From Roseiarcus sp963835955 (lineage in GTDB: Bacteria > Pseudomonadota > Alphaproteobacteria > Rhizobiales > Beijerinckiaceae): a DNA stretch of 64,000 nucleotides. Location: the NCBI GenBank assembly GCA_963835955.1, contig CAWIHZ010000005.1:124001-188000 (forward strand), read 5' to 3'. The stretch's first letter is position 1; the number at the start of each line of letters is the position of its first letter. Below are positions 54,593 to 63,819 of this stretch, piece after piece. Made by a program: the position numbers and the translations under genes. The notes beneath the pieces are model-generated. The model was not told the origin of the DNA. It was given only the letters and a program-made list of their open reading frames with translations, and searched no databases.

Positions 54593-56401
54593 TCAGTCCG
54601 TCGGCAGCGCGAAGACGGTCAAAGTTCCGCCCAGCGCCGTGTAGTCGGAGAGCGCCTTGTAGCCGCCGACCGCGCCCAGACCGTCCGTGCCCTTGGTCAG
54701 ACCGGCCGCGAGTCCGATGCCCGCCCAACCGCCGACGCCCGACAGCACCGCCACATACTGACGGCCGCCGTGCTCGTAGGTCATCACGTTGCCGATAATG
54801 CCGGACGGAGTCTTGAACTTGTAGAGCTCCTTGCCGGTCTTGGCGTCGACCGCCTTCAGGTAGCCTTCCAGGGTGCCGTAGAACACGACGCCGCCGGCGG
54901 TCGCCAGGGCGCCCGACCACACCGAGAACTGCTCCGGATCCGACCACACGATCTTGCCGGTCGTGTTGTCCCAGGCGATGAAGTTGCCCATGTTGCTCTG
55001 GCCCGGAGGCGGGAACATCGACAGCGTCGCGCCGACATAGGGCTGACCCGCGGTGTAGCTGACCTTGAACGGCTCGTAGTCCATGCAGACATGGTTGGTC
55101 GGCACGTAGAAGAGCTGGGTCTCCGGCGAATAGGCCGCAGGCTGCTCGTCCTTGGAACCTAACGCCGCCGGGCAGACGCCCTTGGTGTTGACGTCCGGGC
55201 CGTTATGGTCGGTCGAGTACTTCTCCACGACGAGCGGCCGGCCATAGTCCTTGGAGGATTTGTCCATGTCGACTTTGGTGGCCCAGTTCACCGCCGGATC
55301 GTATTTTTCGGCCACCAGCAGTTCACCGGTCGCACGATCGAGCGTGTAACCGAAGCCGTTACGATCGAAGTGCGTCAGAAGCTTGCGCTCCTTGCCGTCG
55401 AACTTCTGGTCGGTCAGGATCATCTCGTTGATGCCGTCGTAGTCCCACTCGTCGTGCGGCGTCATCTGGTAGACCCATTTGGCCATGCCGGTCTCGGGGT
55501 CGCGGGCCCAGATGGTCATCGACCAGCGATTGTCGCCGGGGCGCTGCCTCGGGTTCCAGGTCGACGGGTTGCCCGAGCCGTAATAGATGAGGTTGAGTTC
55601 GGGATCGTAGGAGTACCAGCCCCAGGTGTCGCCGCCGCCGATCTTCCATTGGTCGCCTTCCCAAGTCTTGAGGGAAGAGTCCTTGCCGATCGGCTTGCCG
55701 AGCATCGTCGTCTTCTCGGGATCGACGAGGAGGTCAGAATCCGGTCCTTCCGAATAGCCGCGCCAGACCAGCTTGCCGGTCTTCAGGTTGTAGGCCGACA
55801 GCCATCCGCGAACGCCGAACTCGCCGCCGGACACGCCGGTGTAGACCATGTCCTTGACGACCATCGGCGCGTTGGTGCCGGTTTGGCCCTTGGACGGATC
55901 GCCATCCTTGACTGACCACACGACGGCGCCGGTCTTGGCGTCCAGCGCGACCAGGGTGGTGTCCGCCTGATGAAGGATGATTTTGCCGTCGCCGTAGGCG
56001 AGGCCGCGATTGACGGTGTCGCAGCACATCACCGGAATGACGTTCGGATCCTGCTTGGGCTCGTATTTCCAGAGAATCTTGCCGTCGTTGTTGAGGTCGA
56101 GCGCGAACACGGTGTTCGGGAACGGCGTGTGGACGTACATGATGTCGCCGATCACGAGCGGAGCGCCCTCGTGTCCACGCAGGACGCCGGTCGAGAAGGT
56201 CCAGGCCGGAGCGAGCTTGTGAACGTTCGCCGCGGTGATCTGCTTCAGTTCGGAATATCGGGTATTGGCGTAGTTGCCGGTCGGCATCACCCATTGACTG
56301 GCGTCCGACGACATCTTGATCAGGTCGTCATTGGCGCTCGCATAACCCGCTGTCAGCAGCGCGGCTGCGCCAAAGCAACTCGCAAGCAAAAGTCTTCGCA
56401 T
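54593..56401 (-). CDS. xoxF: XoxF lanthanide-dependent methanol dehydrogenase
   Basis: Periplasmic PQQ enzyme oxidising methanol, 602 residues with a signal peptide. The catalytic Asp is D320 in EWDYDG, and the extra Asp two residues on (D322) is the lanthanide-coordinating residue that separates XoxF from calcium-dependent MxaF (which has Ala). Other cofactor ligands visible are E194 (GGEFGVRG) and N278 (GSGNPSTW), and the adjacent-cysteine disulfide is C126-C127 (VMCCDTV). A GGAGGAAC site precedes the ATG. It is followed by xoxG and xoxJ. Confidence 0.98.
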   Translation of the reverse strand: MRRLLLASCFGAAALLTAGYASANDDLIKMSSDASQWVMPTGNYANTRYSELKQITAANVHKLAPAWTFSTGVLRGHEGAPLVIGDIMYVHTPFPNTVFALDLNNDGKILWKYEPKQDPNVIPVMCCDTVNRGLAYGDGKIILHQADTTLVALDAKTGAVVWSVKDGDPSKGQTGTNAPMVVKDMVYTGVSGGEFGVRGWLSAYNLKTGKLVWRGYSEGPDSDLLVDPEKTTMLGKPIGKDSSLKTWEGDQWKIGGGDTWGWYSYDPELNLIYYGSGNPSTWNPRQRPGDNRWSMTIWARDPETGMAKWVYQMTPHDEWDYDGINEMILTDQKFDGKERKLLTHFDRNGFGYTLDRATGELLVAEKYDPAVNWATKVDMDKSSKDYGRPLVVEKYSTDHNGPDVNTKGVCPAALGSKDEQPAAYSPETQLFYVPTNHVCMDYEPFKVSYTAGQPYVGATLSMFPPPGQSNMGNFIAWDNTTGKIVWSDPEQFSVWSGALATAGGVVFYGTLEGYLKAVDAKTGKELYKFKTPSGIIGNVMTYEHGGRQYVAVLSGVGGWAGIGLAAGLTKGTDGLGAVGGYKALSDYTALGGTLTVFALPTD

Positions 56402-56732
56402 TTGTTCCTCCCACAGTAGACTTCATTCGTTCGACTTAGCGGCGGGCGGCTCGCACATAGGCGCGCCTGCAGCGACATTCTCGGCTGGGATGACGGCTTC
56501 AACAGCGTGTCACGGCATAAGTGCGAGAGCGGTTCCTTACACGAAGGACCCCGCCTTGCCTGCGAAAGCGCGCTGAAGCTCCCGTTCATCAACGCTCATG
56601 CAGCCGAAGCCAAAAGAAACATACGTCCGCCGATTCCGGAGCGCAAGCAGAATTTTTTGAGTCCCGGTCGCGGCCATTGTCTTTGCCGGGAAGCGCTTCT
56701 ATGTCCGGCACGCTCAACTGAAAAGATGGTCA
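56402..56732. other. Divergent promoter region between xoxF and the metallohydrolase gene
   Basis: About 331 bp with no gene-like frame. Promoters for xoxF (leftward) and the quinoprotein-associated metallohydrolase (rightward) must lie here, but no clear consensus boxes or operators stand out. Confidence 0.5.
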
Positions 56733-57674
56733 ATGCGTATTCTCGCGACAATTCTCATTTTTACTGGATTGGCCGTCGTCTCCGCCGACGACGTTCGCTC
56801 CGACTCGGCCAAGCCGTTCTCTGTCGAGGAGGCGGCGCCGGGCGTGTTCGCTCATGCTGGCGCGATCGCCATGATGAGCGAACAGAACGACGGCGATATC
56901 GCCAACATCGGATTCATCATCGGCGGCAAAGGCGTAGCGGTCATCGACACCGGCGGCAGCGTGCGGGTGGGCAGGCGGCTGCTGGCGGCGATTCGCGCCA
57001 GGACGAATAAGCCGATTCTCTATATCATCAACACTCACGAGCATCCGGACCACATCTTCGGCAACGCCGCCTTCAACGGACTTGGCGCGATCTTCGTCGG
57101 CCATCATAATCTGCCGCGCGCGCTGGCGGCGCGCGGTGAATTCTACCTGAAGACGTTCCGCGAGATCCTCGGCGACGACTTGATGAAGGACGTGTCGATT
57201 GTGCCGCCGACGTTGCTGGTCGAGAAGACGCGGGAACTCGATCTGGGCGGTCGCACGATCGTGCTGCGCGCATGGCCCCCGGCCCACACGGACTGCGACC
57301 TGACGGTCTACGACGTCGCAACCCGGACATTGTTCGCGGGGGACTTGGTGTTCGTGAGTCACATCCCGGTCATCGACGGGTCGATCAAGGGATGGCTTGC
57401 AAATCTCGGCGCGTTGGCGGAGATTCCGGCGGCGCGTGTGATCCCCGGGCACGGACCGCTGGTTGCGCCCTGGCCCGCGGCGTTGAAGCCCGAGCGCGCG
57501 TATTTCGAGAGATTGTCCGCCGATGTTCGCGCGGCGATCGCTCGCGGCGACAGTCTGTCACAGGCGGCCCAGCAGGCCGGTCTTTCGGAACGCGACAATT
57601 GGCGCCTTTTCGATGATTATAATGCGAGGAACGCTACGGCGGCGTTCGCCGAATATGAATGGGACCAGCAGTAG
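56733..57674 (+). CDS. Quinoprotein relay system zinc metallohydrolase (MBL fold)
   Basis: A 313-residue exported metallo-beta-lactamase-fold protein. Signal-like start (MRILATILIFTGLAVVSA), zinc motif NTHEHPDHIFGN, further ligands in AHTDCDLTVY and FAGDLVF, and GHGPL near the end. This subfamily occurs beside PQQ dehydrogenases and SoxYZ-like carriers. The substrate is unknown. It is followed by the SoxYZ-like gene after 28 nt. Confidence 0.88.
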   Translation: MRILATILIFTGLAVVSADDVRSDSAKPFSVEEAAPGVFAHAGAIAMMSEQNDGDIANIGFIIGGKGVAVIDTGGSVRVGRRLLAAIRARTNKPILYIINTHEHPDHIFGNAAFNGLGAIFVGHHNLPRALAARGEFYLKTFREILGDDLMKDVSIVPPTLLVEKTRELDLGGRTIVLRAWPPAHTDCDLTVYDVATRTLFAGDLVFVSHIPVIDGSIKGWLANLGALAEIPAARVIPGHGPLVAPWPAALKPERAYFERLSADVRAAIARGDSLSQAAQQAGLSERDNWRLFDDYNARNATAAFAEYEWDQQ

Positions 57675-57702
57675 AGCGGCGCTGGCGGGCGAGGCAAAGG
57701 GC

Positions 57703-58524
57703 ATGTCGGGAAAATTAGCCATGCGTTTGCTGCGAGGCGGCATCGCGGCGGTCGCGTTCGTTTCACTGATTTCGGCCGCCGCGGCGCAGTCGGCGCACGA
57801 CCAATCCTGGCCCGATCTGAAGCGCTTATTCTTTCAGGATCGTCCTATTCCCGAGGATCCTTCGATCGTCTCCCTCGACGCGCCGGCCCGCGCGGCGGAC
57901 GCGGCGCTGGTGCCGATGACACTTTCGGCTCACATGCCGCCGGGCAACTCCAGGCGCGTCGTCCGACTGAGCCTGATCATAGACGAAAATCCCGTTCCAC
58001 TCGCCGGTGTCTTCACTCTTGGCGGGAAGTCGGACGTGGCGAGCATCTCCACGCGCGTCCGCGTCAACGATTATACCGACGTCCATCTCGTCGCCGAACT
58101 CAGCGACGGCAGCCTGCACATGGCGACCCGTTACGTGAAGGCAGCCGGCGGTTGTTCGGCCCCCGCGGTCAAAGGCCCGGACGAAGCCGATGCGACGCTC
58201 GGTCAGATGAAGTTCCGCTCGTTTCCCGCGAGGCCCGACGGTCGTCGCGAGGCGCAAGTAATGCTGCGGCATCCCAATTATTCAGGCCTGCAAATGGATC
58301 AGATCACGCGCCTCTATACCCCAGCGCGCTATGTCGACCGCTTCGCGGTCTATCAGGGCGACGATCTCATCTTCTCGGTCGCGGGCGGCATTTCGATCTC
58401 AGAGGATCCGAACTTCCGCTTCGTCTACGCCGCGAACGGCTCCAAGACCATTCACGTCCAGGCGCATGACATCAGCGGCGCGAATTTCTCGGCCTCTTGG
58501 CCGGCCAATCGCGACGGCACATGA
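57703..58524 (+). CDS. Quinoprotein dehydrogenase-associated SoxYZ-like carrier
   Basis: A 273-residue exported fusion of SoxY-like and SoxZ-like halves. Signal peptide (RLLRGGIAAVAFVSLISAAAAQS), SoxY-like region with a single cysteine in AAGGCSAPAV near residue 150 (the usual carrier-arm spot), then a SoxZ-like half (KVQVMLRHPN-type segment, PNYSGLQMDQI and ISISEDPNFRF). It is linked to PQQ dehydrogenases. Start ATG 57703 has a GGCAAAGGG site. Confidence 0.88.
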   Translation: MSGKLAMRLLRGGIAAVAFVSLISAAAAQSAHDQSWPDLKRLFFQDRPIPEDPSIVSLDAPARAADAALVPMTLSAHMPPGNSRRVVRLSLIIDENPVPLAGVFTLGGKSDVASISTRVRVNDYTDVHLVAELSDGSLHMATRYVKAAGGCSAPAVKGPDEADATLGQMKFRSFPARPDGRREAQVMLRHPNYSGLQMDQITRLYTPARYVDRFAVYQGDDLIFSVAGGISISEDPNFRFVYAANGSKTIHVQAHDISGANFSASWPANRDGT

Positions 58525-58905
58525 TCGGAATTGGCGCCTCGAGTCCGCCCGATCGGCCCGCCCCCGCGTCGCTGGTTGGGCCGGAGATGGTTGATTCTGC
58601 AGGTTTCGTCGCCCCTTGAGCCGCAAACCGACGCTCCCGGAGCACCGCAAGGGCGGGAATCGGGGCCGGGATCGGCCAAGTCCTTGAAAACGCTCAAAAC
58701 GGCAATGGGCGTCTATTCCGCTAAGTTGGCATGAATGACGTGTTGGCGCCACTTCCGCGTCGCTTCGTCGCCATGTCAGTTTGGGCTCGGCGCCGGTTGC
58801 CTGTGGCCTCTGGCGCCCCGGCGGCACGCCCCTTGCCGCGCCTTCGGTCAAGCCGCCGCCAGCCGGCCGGCCGGAGAAAATCCGCAGGGCCCATTGACCC
58901 GCTGG
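58525..58905. other. Intergenic stretch, nothing recognised
   Basis: About 380 bp. Frames on both strands are open in places, as expected from the GC content, but no frame has family motifs, a convincing start or a ribosome site. No repeat or hairpin of note was seen. Confidence 0.55.
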
Positions 58906-59268
58906 TCAAAAGCAGCGGATCTCGGCTTCGGCCTGCGCGCGCCGCAGATTCGCGAGCGCTTCTTTGGCGACGGTCGCTCCGCGAAACATTCCGCCGATCC
59001 GGCCGGGCTCCTGGTCGAGCGACGCCACAGTCTGACCGGCGACATAGGAGTCATAGGGAATCAACGACGCGATCACGTCAATCGAACACGAGCATTGATC
59101 GAGCGCCTTTCGAGTCTCGCCATTCGCCTTCATGCAAGCGAAAACATATTCGGCGCGGGTGGACGTCGGGTATTCGTTGGACGCCGAATCGCCGCCGAAA
59201 GCGGCGCCGGCGCAGGTCGTTGAAGCGCTGACGCCCAACAGCAACATTCCAAATCTCGCAACGCGCAT
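58906..59268 (-). CDS. Small exported cysteine protein of the methanol cluster, unknown function
   Basis: A 120-residue protein with a signal peptide (VARFGMLLLGVSASTTCAGA), the segment YVFACMKANGETRKALDQCSCSIDVIASLI (positions about 43-70; cysteines in FACM and QCSC), and a final cysteine. The family is common beside xox and mxa genes. No function is known; a disulfide-stabilised periplasmic factor is inferred. Confidence 0.78.
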   Translation of the reverse strand: MRVARFGMLLLGVSASTTCAGAAFGGDSASNEYPTSTRAEYVFACMKANGETRKALDQCSCSIDVIASLIPYDSYVAGQTVASLDQEPGRIGGMFRGATVAKEALANLRRAQAEAEIRCF

Positions 59269-59343
59269 GTCTCACTCCCTGAGCTTCCCCGCCGCAAATA
59301 TAGCACATTCGTCCCCTGTCGGCCGCTCGCGGGGTCCGACCCC

Positions 59344-60393
59344 TCAAACCTGCCGGCGGTCGAGATCCGCCGCAGACAGAAGCGCGACCGCGGCGGCGGG
59401 CGCGCAATGCGAGGCTTCGGCGCGCCCGGCGATCAGCGAAGAAAAGCCGATGCAGGGGCGTCGCAGGCGACGCGCGACTTCAGCTGCGACGCTTTCGCCG
59501 ACGCCCGCGGCGACCACCGGCGCCTCAGAGTCAAGATCGCCAACCGACAAACGCAGGAACGCCGCATCTGTGATTTCCCGCACCTGCGCTTCGGCGAACC
59601 AGGCTGCGAGAGCCGCCCATTCATCCTCCGCGCCCGCGTCGGCTTCCCTGCCGACCATGCGCGCGAGGCGGGCCCGCGACGCCTCCACAGTCTTCGCGCG
59701 CCCGTCCGCGGTCGTCATCTTGTCCGCGCCGTCGGACAACGAGCCCCGTATGCGGTGGACATCGGCGCTGCTGGCGAAAAATTCGCTCATCAGCGGGGTC
59801 CAGACGCCGCGAAACGGCGCCCGCGAAGCCATCGCCATGACGAAGCTGCGGACCATTCCGCTGTACGCCAGCTCTCCCGCTGCAAGCCGGTCGGCGTCGT
59901 CGTAGCCGAGCGCGGCGACCTTGCCGGCGACGACGGGAACGAGGTCGGCTGTGGTCGAGCCGACGTCGACGAGCAACGCGTCGCGAAGCCTGAGCGCCAC
60001 CAGGGCCGCGCTCGCATGCCAGTTTGCCGACGCAATATCAGCCGCATGCCTTTCAGCATCGGCCAATTCAACAAAGCCGCGTCTCCCCGCATAGAGCCAA
60101 GGCGAAGCGGGCGCGAGACGATGGGCCGCAATTGCGGTCAGGCCGACAACGCCCTCCCGTCGCGTCGCAAACGCGTCGCACAGCTCGCCGGTCATCGTGA
60201 TCGCGTGTCGATCGGCCTCGCCGAGTCGGGCGCGCATCGCGTCGAACGCCGTCTCCAGCGTGTCAAGCCCGAGCCAGAGCGGCGTCGCCTCCTGGGCCGT
60301 CGCTTCGACGCGGCCGCCCGATACGCGCGCAGCTTTCAGATGCGCTCCGCCGATATCCCAGCCGATGACGACGCTCACCTCGTCTCCTGTCAT
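59344..60393 (-). CDS. mfnF: H4MPT-linked C1-pathway hydantoinase/oxoprolinase-family protein (MfnF-like)
   Basis: A 349-residue ASKHA-fold protein. The N-terminal phosphate loop is IGWDIGGAHLKAA and a second one is LLVDVGSTTADLVPV. This is the family annotated as probable H4MPT-linked C1 transfer pathway protein; an archaeal member (MfnF) joins the furan and tyramine parts of methanofuran. It is divergent from the mfnE-like gene, supporting methylofuran synthesis. The ATG at 60393 has a GAGGTCGGGGG site; a GTG at 60378 is the alternative. Confidence 0.8.
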   Translation of the reverse strand: MTGDEVSVVIGWDIGGAHLKAARVSGGRVEATAQEATPLWLGLDTLETAFDAMRARLGEADRHAITMTGELCDAFATRREGVVGLTAIAAHRLAPASPWLYAGRRGFVELADAERHAADIASANWHASAALVALRLRDALLVDVGSTTADLVPVVAGKVAALGYDDADRLAAGELAYSGMVRSFVMAMASRAPFRGVWTPLMSEFFASSADVHRIRGSLSDGADKMTTADGRAKTVEASRARLARMVGREADAGAEDEWAALAAWFAEAQVREITDAAFLRLSVGDLDSEAPVVAAGVGESVAAEVARRLRRPCIGFSSLIAGRAEASHCAPAAAVALLSAADLDRRQV

Positions 60394-60576
60394 TCGCCCC
60401 CGACCTCTGTGGAGGCTAGGCCTCGATCCGGTCGCGTCAAGGGCCGGGCGTTCGTGGAGACCATGGCGGACATAGGGTTGCGCGCCTCGCCGGTGGCGGA
60501 TAATCGAATTCAGGGCTGCGATCTTCGCAACCTCTGCGCCTGCGCTCGTCAATAATGGCCGGTCTGGAGGAGGGCG

Positions 60577-61278
60577 ATGCGAACGAACCGAGCCGGGGAC
60601 GTCGAACGGTTCGCCGCGAGCCGACCTTTGCGCCCGGGCCTCGTCATCCTCAAGCTCGGGGGCAGTCACGCTCGAAGTCCGCACCTTCTGGAATGGCTCG
60701 GGGCAATCGCCGCCCAGGCCGGTTCGATTGTCATCGCGCCGGGCGGCGGTCCCTTCGCCGACGTGGTGCGAGACGCACAGGTCGCGATGGGTTTCGACGC
60801 CGCCGCCGCGCACGAAATGGCGATAACGGCGATGGCGCAATTTGGCCGCGCGTTGCAGAGCCTCAATCCAGCGCTGCGCCTCGCCGCTTCTCTCAGCGCC
60901 ATTCGACGCACGCTGAACGAAGGCAAGGTTCCGGTCTGGTCTCCCGAACGGATGACGCGCGCGGCCAACTTGCCGCAATCCTGGGAGCTCACTTCGGACA
61001 GTCTGGCGGCGTGGCTGGCCGATTTGGCTGGCGCGCAGAGACTTGTCCTTGTCAAGCACGGCCGCTTTGCCGCCGGGCGGGTCGAGGTTCTCGACCTTGT
61101 CGAGGACGGCGTGGTCGATCCACTGTTCCCGCGCTTTATCAAGGATAAGGGCTTTCTCGTCTCACTGGCGGCGCCGACCGACGCCGCGCGACTGTCCGAA
61201 GGGTTGCGACGCGGGCTGTTTCCTGAAATCGTGCAAACGAGGGAAGCGATCGGAAATCGCGCGCCGGCAGCAGAATGA
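60577..61278 (+). CDS. mfnE: Amino-acid-kinase-family protein, MfnE-like
   Basis: A 233-residue AAK-fold kinase: LVILKLGGSHARSPHL at the start, SIVIAPGGGPFADVVRDAQ, and a LVLVKHGR segment. The archaeal relative MfnE phosphorylates aminomethyl-furanmethyl phosphate in methanofuran synthesis. It begins an operon with ATGA overlaps to the next two genes. GGAGGAGGGCG precedes the ATG. The specific substrate is inferred. Confidence 0.8.
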   Translation: MRTNRAGDVERFAASRPLRPGLVILKLGGSHARSPHLLEWLGAIAAQAGSIVIAPGGGPFADVVRDAQVAMGFDAAAAHEMAITAMAQFGRALQSLNPALRLAASLSAIRRTLNEGKVPVWSPERMTRAANLPQSWELTSDSLAAWLADLAGAQRLVLVKHGRFAAGRVEVLDLVEDGVVDPLFPRFIKDKGFLVSLAAPTDAARLSEGLRRGLFPEIVQTREAIGNRAPAAE

Positions 61279-61820
61279 CGAAACACAAGACGCCGCGCTG
61301 GGGATGGGCGCTCACCGGGTCCGGGCATTTCCTAAGAGAGACGTTAGCGCTCGTCCGTGACCTCGAAGACGTGGATCTTTTCCTCAGCAGGGCTGCGGCC
61401 GAAGTGCTGCGAATGTACAAGCAGGAACTCGAGTTGCCGCCCTCCACTCGAACCTATCGCGATACGACGGCAAGTTCGGTGCCGGTGGGGCAATTCTACT
61501 ACGGCGTCTATCACACCTTGATTGTCGCTCCGGCCACCTCGAACGCGGTCGCGAAGTTTGTTTGCGGAATATCCGACGATCTCGTCAGCAACGTCTTCGC
61601 GCAAGGTGGCAAGTGCCGCGTGCCGGTGATCGTCTTCGCCTGCGACACCGCGCCGGAACTCGTTACCGAGGCGCCCAAAGGCATGGTCAAGGTGTACCCG
61701 CGCCCGATCGATTTGGAAAACCGCGAGCGATTGGGACGCTTTGCCGGCGCCACGACCGTTGATTCAATCGTCGAGCTTCGCGAAGCGATCGCGCGAAGGC
61801 GCGTCGAAATCTCAGCATGA
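61275..61820 (+). CDS. HFCD-family flavoprotein, DmrB/AfpA-like dihydromethanopterin reductase
   Basis: A 181-residue flavoprotein with WGWALTGSGHFLRETLAL at the start, VAPATSNAVAKFVCGISDDLVSN (the flavin and Asn/Cys motif) and VFACDTAP. It fits the archaeoflavoprotein/DmrB group that reduces dihydromethanopterin to the active tetrahydro form. It overlaps both neighbours by ATGA. The activity is inferred from the family and operon. Confidence 0.82.
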   Translation: MTKHKTPRWGWALTGSGHFLRETLALVRDLEDVDLFLSRAAAEVLRMYKQELELPPSTRTYRDTTASSVPVGQFYYGVYHTLIVAPATSNAVAKFVCGISDDLVSNVFAQGGKCRVPVIVFACDTAPELVTEAPKGMVKVYPRPIDLENRERLGRFAGATTVDSIVELREAIARRRVEISA

Positions 61821-63220
61821 GCCTACGCATCCTTTTTTTGACCGGCCACCTGGCGCGCGCCCGTCTGGAAGCGGTCTTGCGGAGCATGGCTCCGACGCCG
61901 TTCGAGTGGTCCATCCTCGACGTCGGCGTGAAGGTCGCTGCGTTGATGACCGAACCCATACTGCTGCGACGGCTGCCGCGACCGCTCGAAGTAGATCGCG
62001 TCATGGTGCCCGGGCGTTGCCGCGCCGATCTCGCGCGGCTGACCGAAGAATTCGGTCCCTCGTTCCAGCGCGGACCGGACGAGTTGAAGGACCTCCCGGC
62101 GTTCTTCGGCAAAGCCGGCGAGGCGCTCGACCTATCGCGCTACGCAGTGCGGATCTTCGCCGAAATCGTCGACGCCTCCCAGATGAACGTCGAGACCCTG
62201 CTCTTGCGCGCGGTGGAATTGCGCGCCGCAGGCGCTGACGTCATCGATCTCGGCTGTCTGCCGGATACGCCTTTCCCCCATCTCGAGGATGCGGTCCGGA
62301 TGCTGAAGGCGCGAGGATTCGGCGTCAGCGTCGATTCGGCCGACTCCGATGAATTGCGCCGCGGCGCCGCGGCCGGCGCCGATTACTTGCTAAGCCTGAC
62401 CGAACGCAACCTTTCGATCGCCGAGGGCACCGATGCGCGGCCGGTGCTGATTCCGGCACGGCACGGCGATATCGATTCGCTCTGTCGAGCCGCTGAAGCG
62501 GCGCGAATACGCGGGATCGGCGCCATCCTTGATCCTATACTCGATCCTATCCATTTCGGTTTCGCCGACGCGCTCTTGCGCTACCGTGAGGTTCGCGCGC
62601 GCCTGCCTTGGGCGGAGCTGATGATGGGGTCCGGCAATCTGACCGAGCTGACCGACGCGGACAGCGCGGGCGTGACCGCGATGCTGCTGGGAATATGCTC
62701 GGAACTCGGCGTCGGCAACGTGCTTACGGTTCAGGTCAGTCCGCATACGCGCCGCACGATCCAGGAGCACGACGCGGCGCGGCGCATTATGTATGCCGCG
62801 GCTAGGGACCACAGCTCGCCGAGGGGTTACGGACGCGCACTGCTGCAACTGCACGATCCGTCTCCATTTCCCAATTCGAGCCGCGAGATCGGCGAGCTCG
62901 CGGCCCAGGTCAAAGACGCCAATTTCCGCATCGAAGTGGCCGAGGATGGGATACACATCTACAACCGCAACGGCCATCATGTCGGGCAAGACGCGTTCGC
63001 TCTCTTCGAAAAGCTCGACGTCCAATCTGACGGCGCGCATGCGTACTACCTCGGCGCCGAGTTGATGAAGGCGGAAGTAGCGCTCCGGCTCGGCAAGCGC
63101 TACGTGCAGGACGAACCCCTCGACTGGGGTTGCGGGGCTGACCGGCCCGCGGAGGATGTGACGCGGCTCAGCGCCGCTGGGCACACGCTTCGCTCGCGGG
63201 GAGGCCAACAGGTGACTTGA
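61817..63220 (+). CDS. Dihydropteroate-synthase-like protein (DUF6513) of H4MPT synthesis
   Basis: A 467-residue protein. The N-terminal domain starts LRILFLTGHLARARLEAVL, and a pterin-binding TIM-barrel follows with AEIVDASQMNVETLLLRAVELRAAGADVIDLG, ending near LDPILDPIHFGFADALLRY and MGSGNLTELTDAD (given by key positions). The archaeal relative attaches the pterin to ribofuranosylaminobenzene phosphate, after MptG. It overlaps the neighbours by ATGA and TGATG. The C-terminal part is more variable. Confidence 0.85.
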   Translation: MSLRILFLTGHLARARLEAVLRSMAPTPFEWSILDVGVKVAALMTEPILLRRLPRPLEVDRVMVPGRCRADLARLTEEFGPSFQRGPDELKDLPAFFGKAGEALDLSRYAVRIFAEIVDASQMNVETLLLRAVELRAAGADVIDLGCLPDTPFPHLEDAVRMLKARGFGVSVDSADSDELRRGAAAGADYLLSLTERNLSIAEGTDARPVLIPARHGDIDSLCRAAEAARIRGIGAILDPILDPIHFGFADALLRYREVRARLPWAELMMGSGNLTELTDADSAGVTAMLLGICSELGVGNVLTVQVSPHTRRTIQEHDAARRIMYAAARDHSSPRGYGRALLQLHDPSPFPNSSREIGELAAQVKDANFRIEVAEDGIHIYNRNGHHVGQDAFALFEKLDVQSDGAHAYYLGAELMKAEVALRLGKRYVQDEPLDWGCGADRPAEDVTRLSAAGHTLRSRGGQQVT

Positions 63221-63819
63221 TGCCGCTGATCCGCGAAGTCATTGTGACCACCGTCAACGCCCGCGGGGAGCCGCATCTGGCCCCGCTGGGGATGATCGCC
63301 GAAGGCGAGCATTGGATTCTCGCGCCTTTTCATCCCTCGACGACGCTTGAAAACCTTCGGCAGGCGCCATTCGCCGTCGCCAACCTCACTGACGACGTGC
63401 GCGTGTTCGCCGGATGCCTCACTGGACGCCGCGACTGGCCTTTGACTGCGGCGAATATCGTCGCCGCGCCGCGCCTCAAAACGACGCTCGCGCACCTCGA
63501 ACTTGTCGTGATCGACGTACGAGAGGACGTACTCCGGCCGCGATTCGTGTGCCGCGTCGTCCACCGCGGCTCGCATGCGCCGTTTGAGGGCTTCAATCGG
63601 GCGCAAGCGGCCGTTATCGAGGGAGCCGTGCTTGTCAGCCGCTTGCACTTGCTGCCGCGCTCGGAGGTCGAGGCGGAACTCGCGCGGCTCGAAATCGTCG
63701 TCGGCAAGACCGCCGGCGCCACGGAAGCGGAAGCCTGGAGCTGGCTCAGGGACAAGGCCGCGCCGGTCTTTGCCGCCGGGGCCGGGGAGGAGCGTGTTGG
63801 AGGTCATCCCAGTCGTTGA
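63220..63819 (+). CDS. DUF447 flavin-binding split-barrel protein
   Basis: A 199-residue protein starting at ATG 63220 in a TGATG overlap. REVIVTTVNARGEPHLAPLGM at the start and PFHPSTTLENL follow the DUF447 pattern, related to FMN-binding flavin-reductase barrels. It is a regular member of bacterial H4MPT clusters. Its reaction is not known. It overlaps the next gene by 26 nt. Confidence 0.85.
   Translation: MPLIREVIVTTVNARGEPHLAPLGMIAEGEHWILAPFHPSTTLENLRQAPFAVANLTDDVRVFAGCLTGRRDWPLTAANIVAAPRLKTTLAHLELVVIDVREDVLRPRFVCRVVHRGSHAPFEGFNRAQAAVIEGAVLVSRLHLLPRSEVEAELARLEIVVGKTAGATEAEAWSWLRDKAAPVFAAGAGEERVGGHPSR

Noticed and set aside
54593..56401. Calcium-dependent MxaF methanol dehydrogenase
   Set aside because: The Asp two residues after the catalytic Asp (D320, D322) and absence of mxaI or other mxa genes identify XoxF.
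58735..59223. A plus-strand gene of about 160 residues
   Set aside because: Basic, Arg/Pro-rich composition without motifs; its right half is antisense to the conserved exported protein at 58906-59268.
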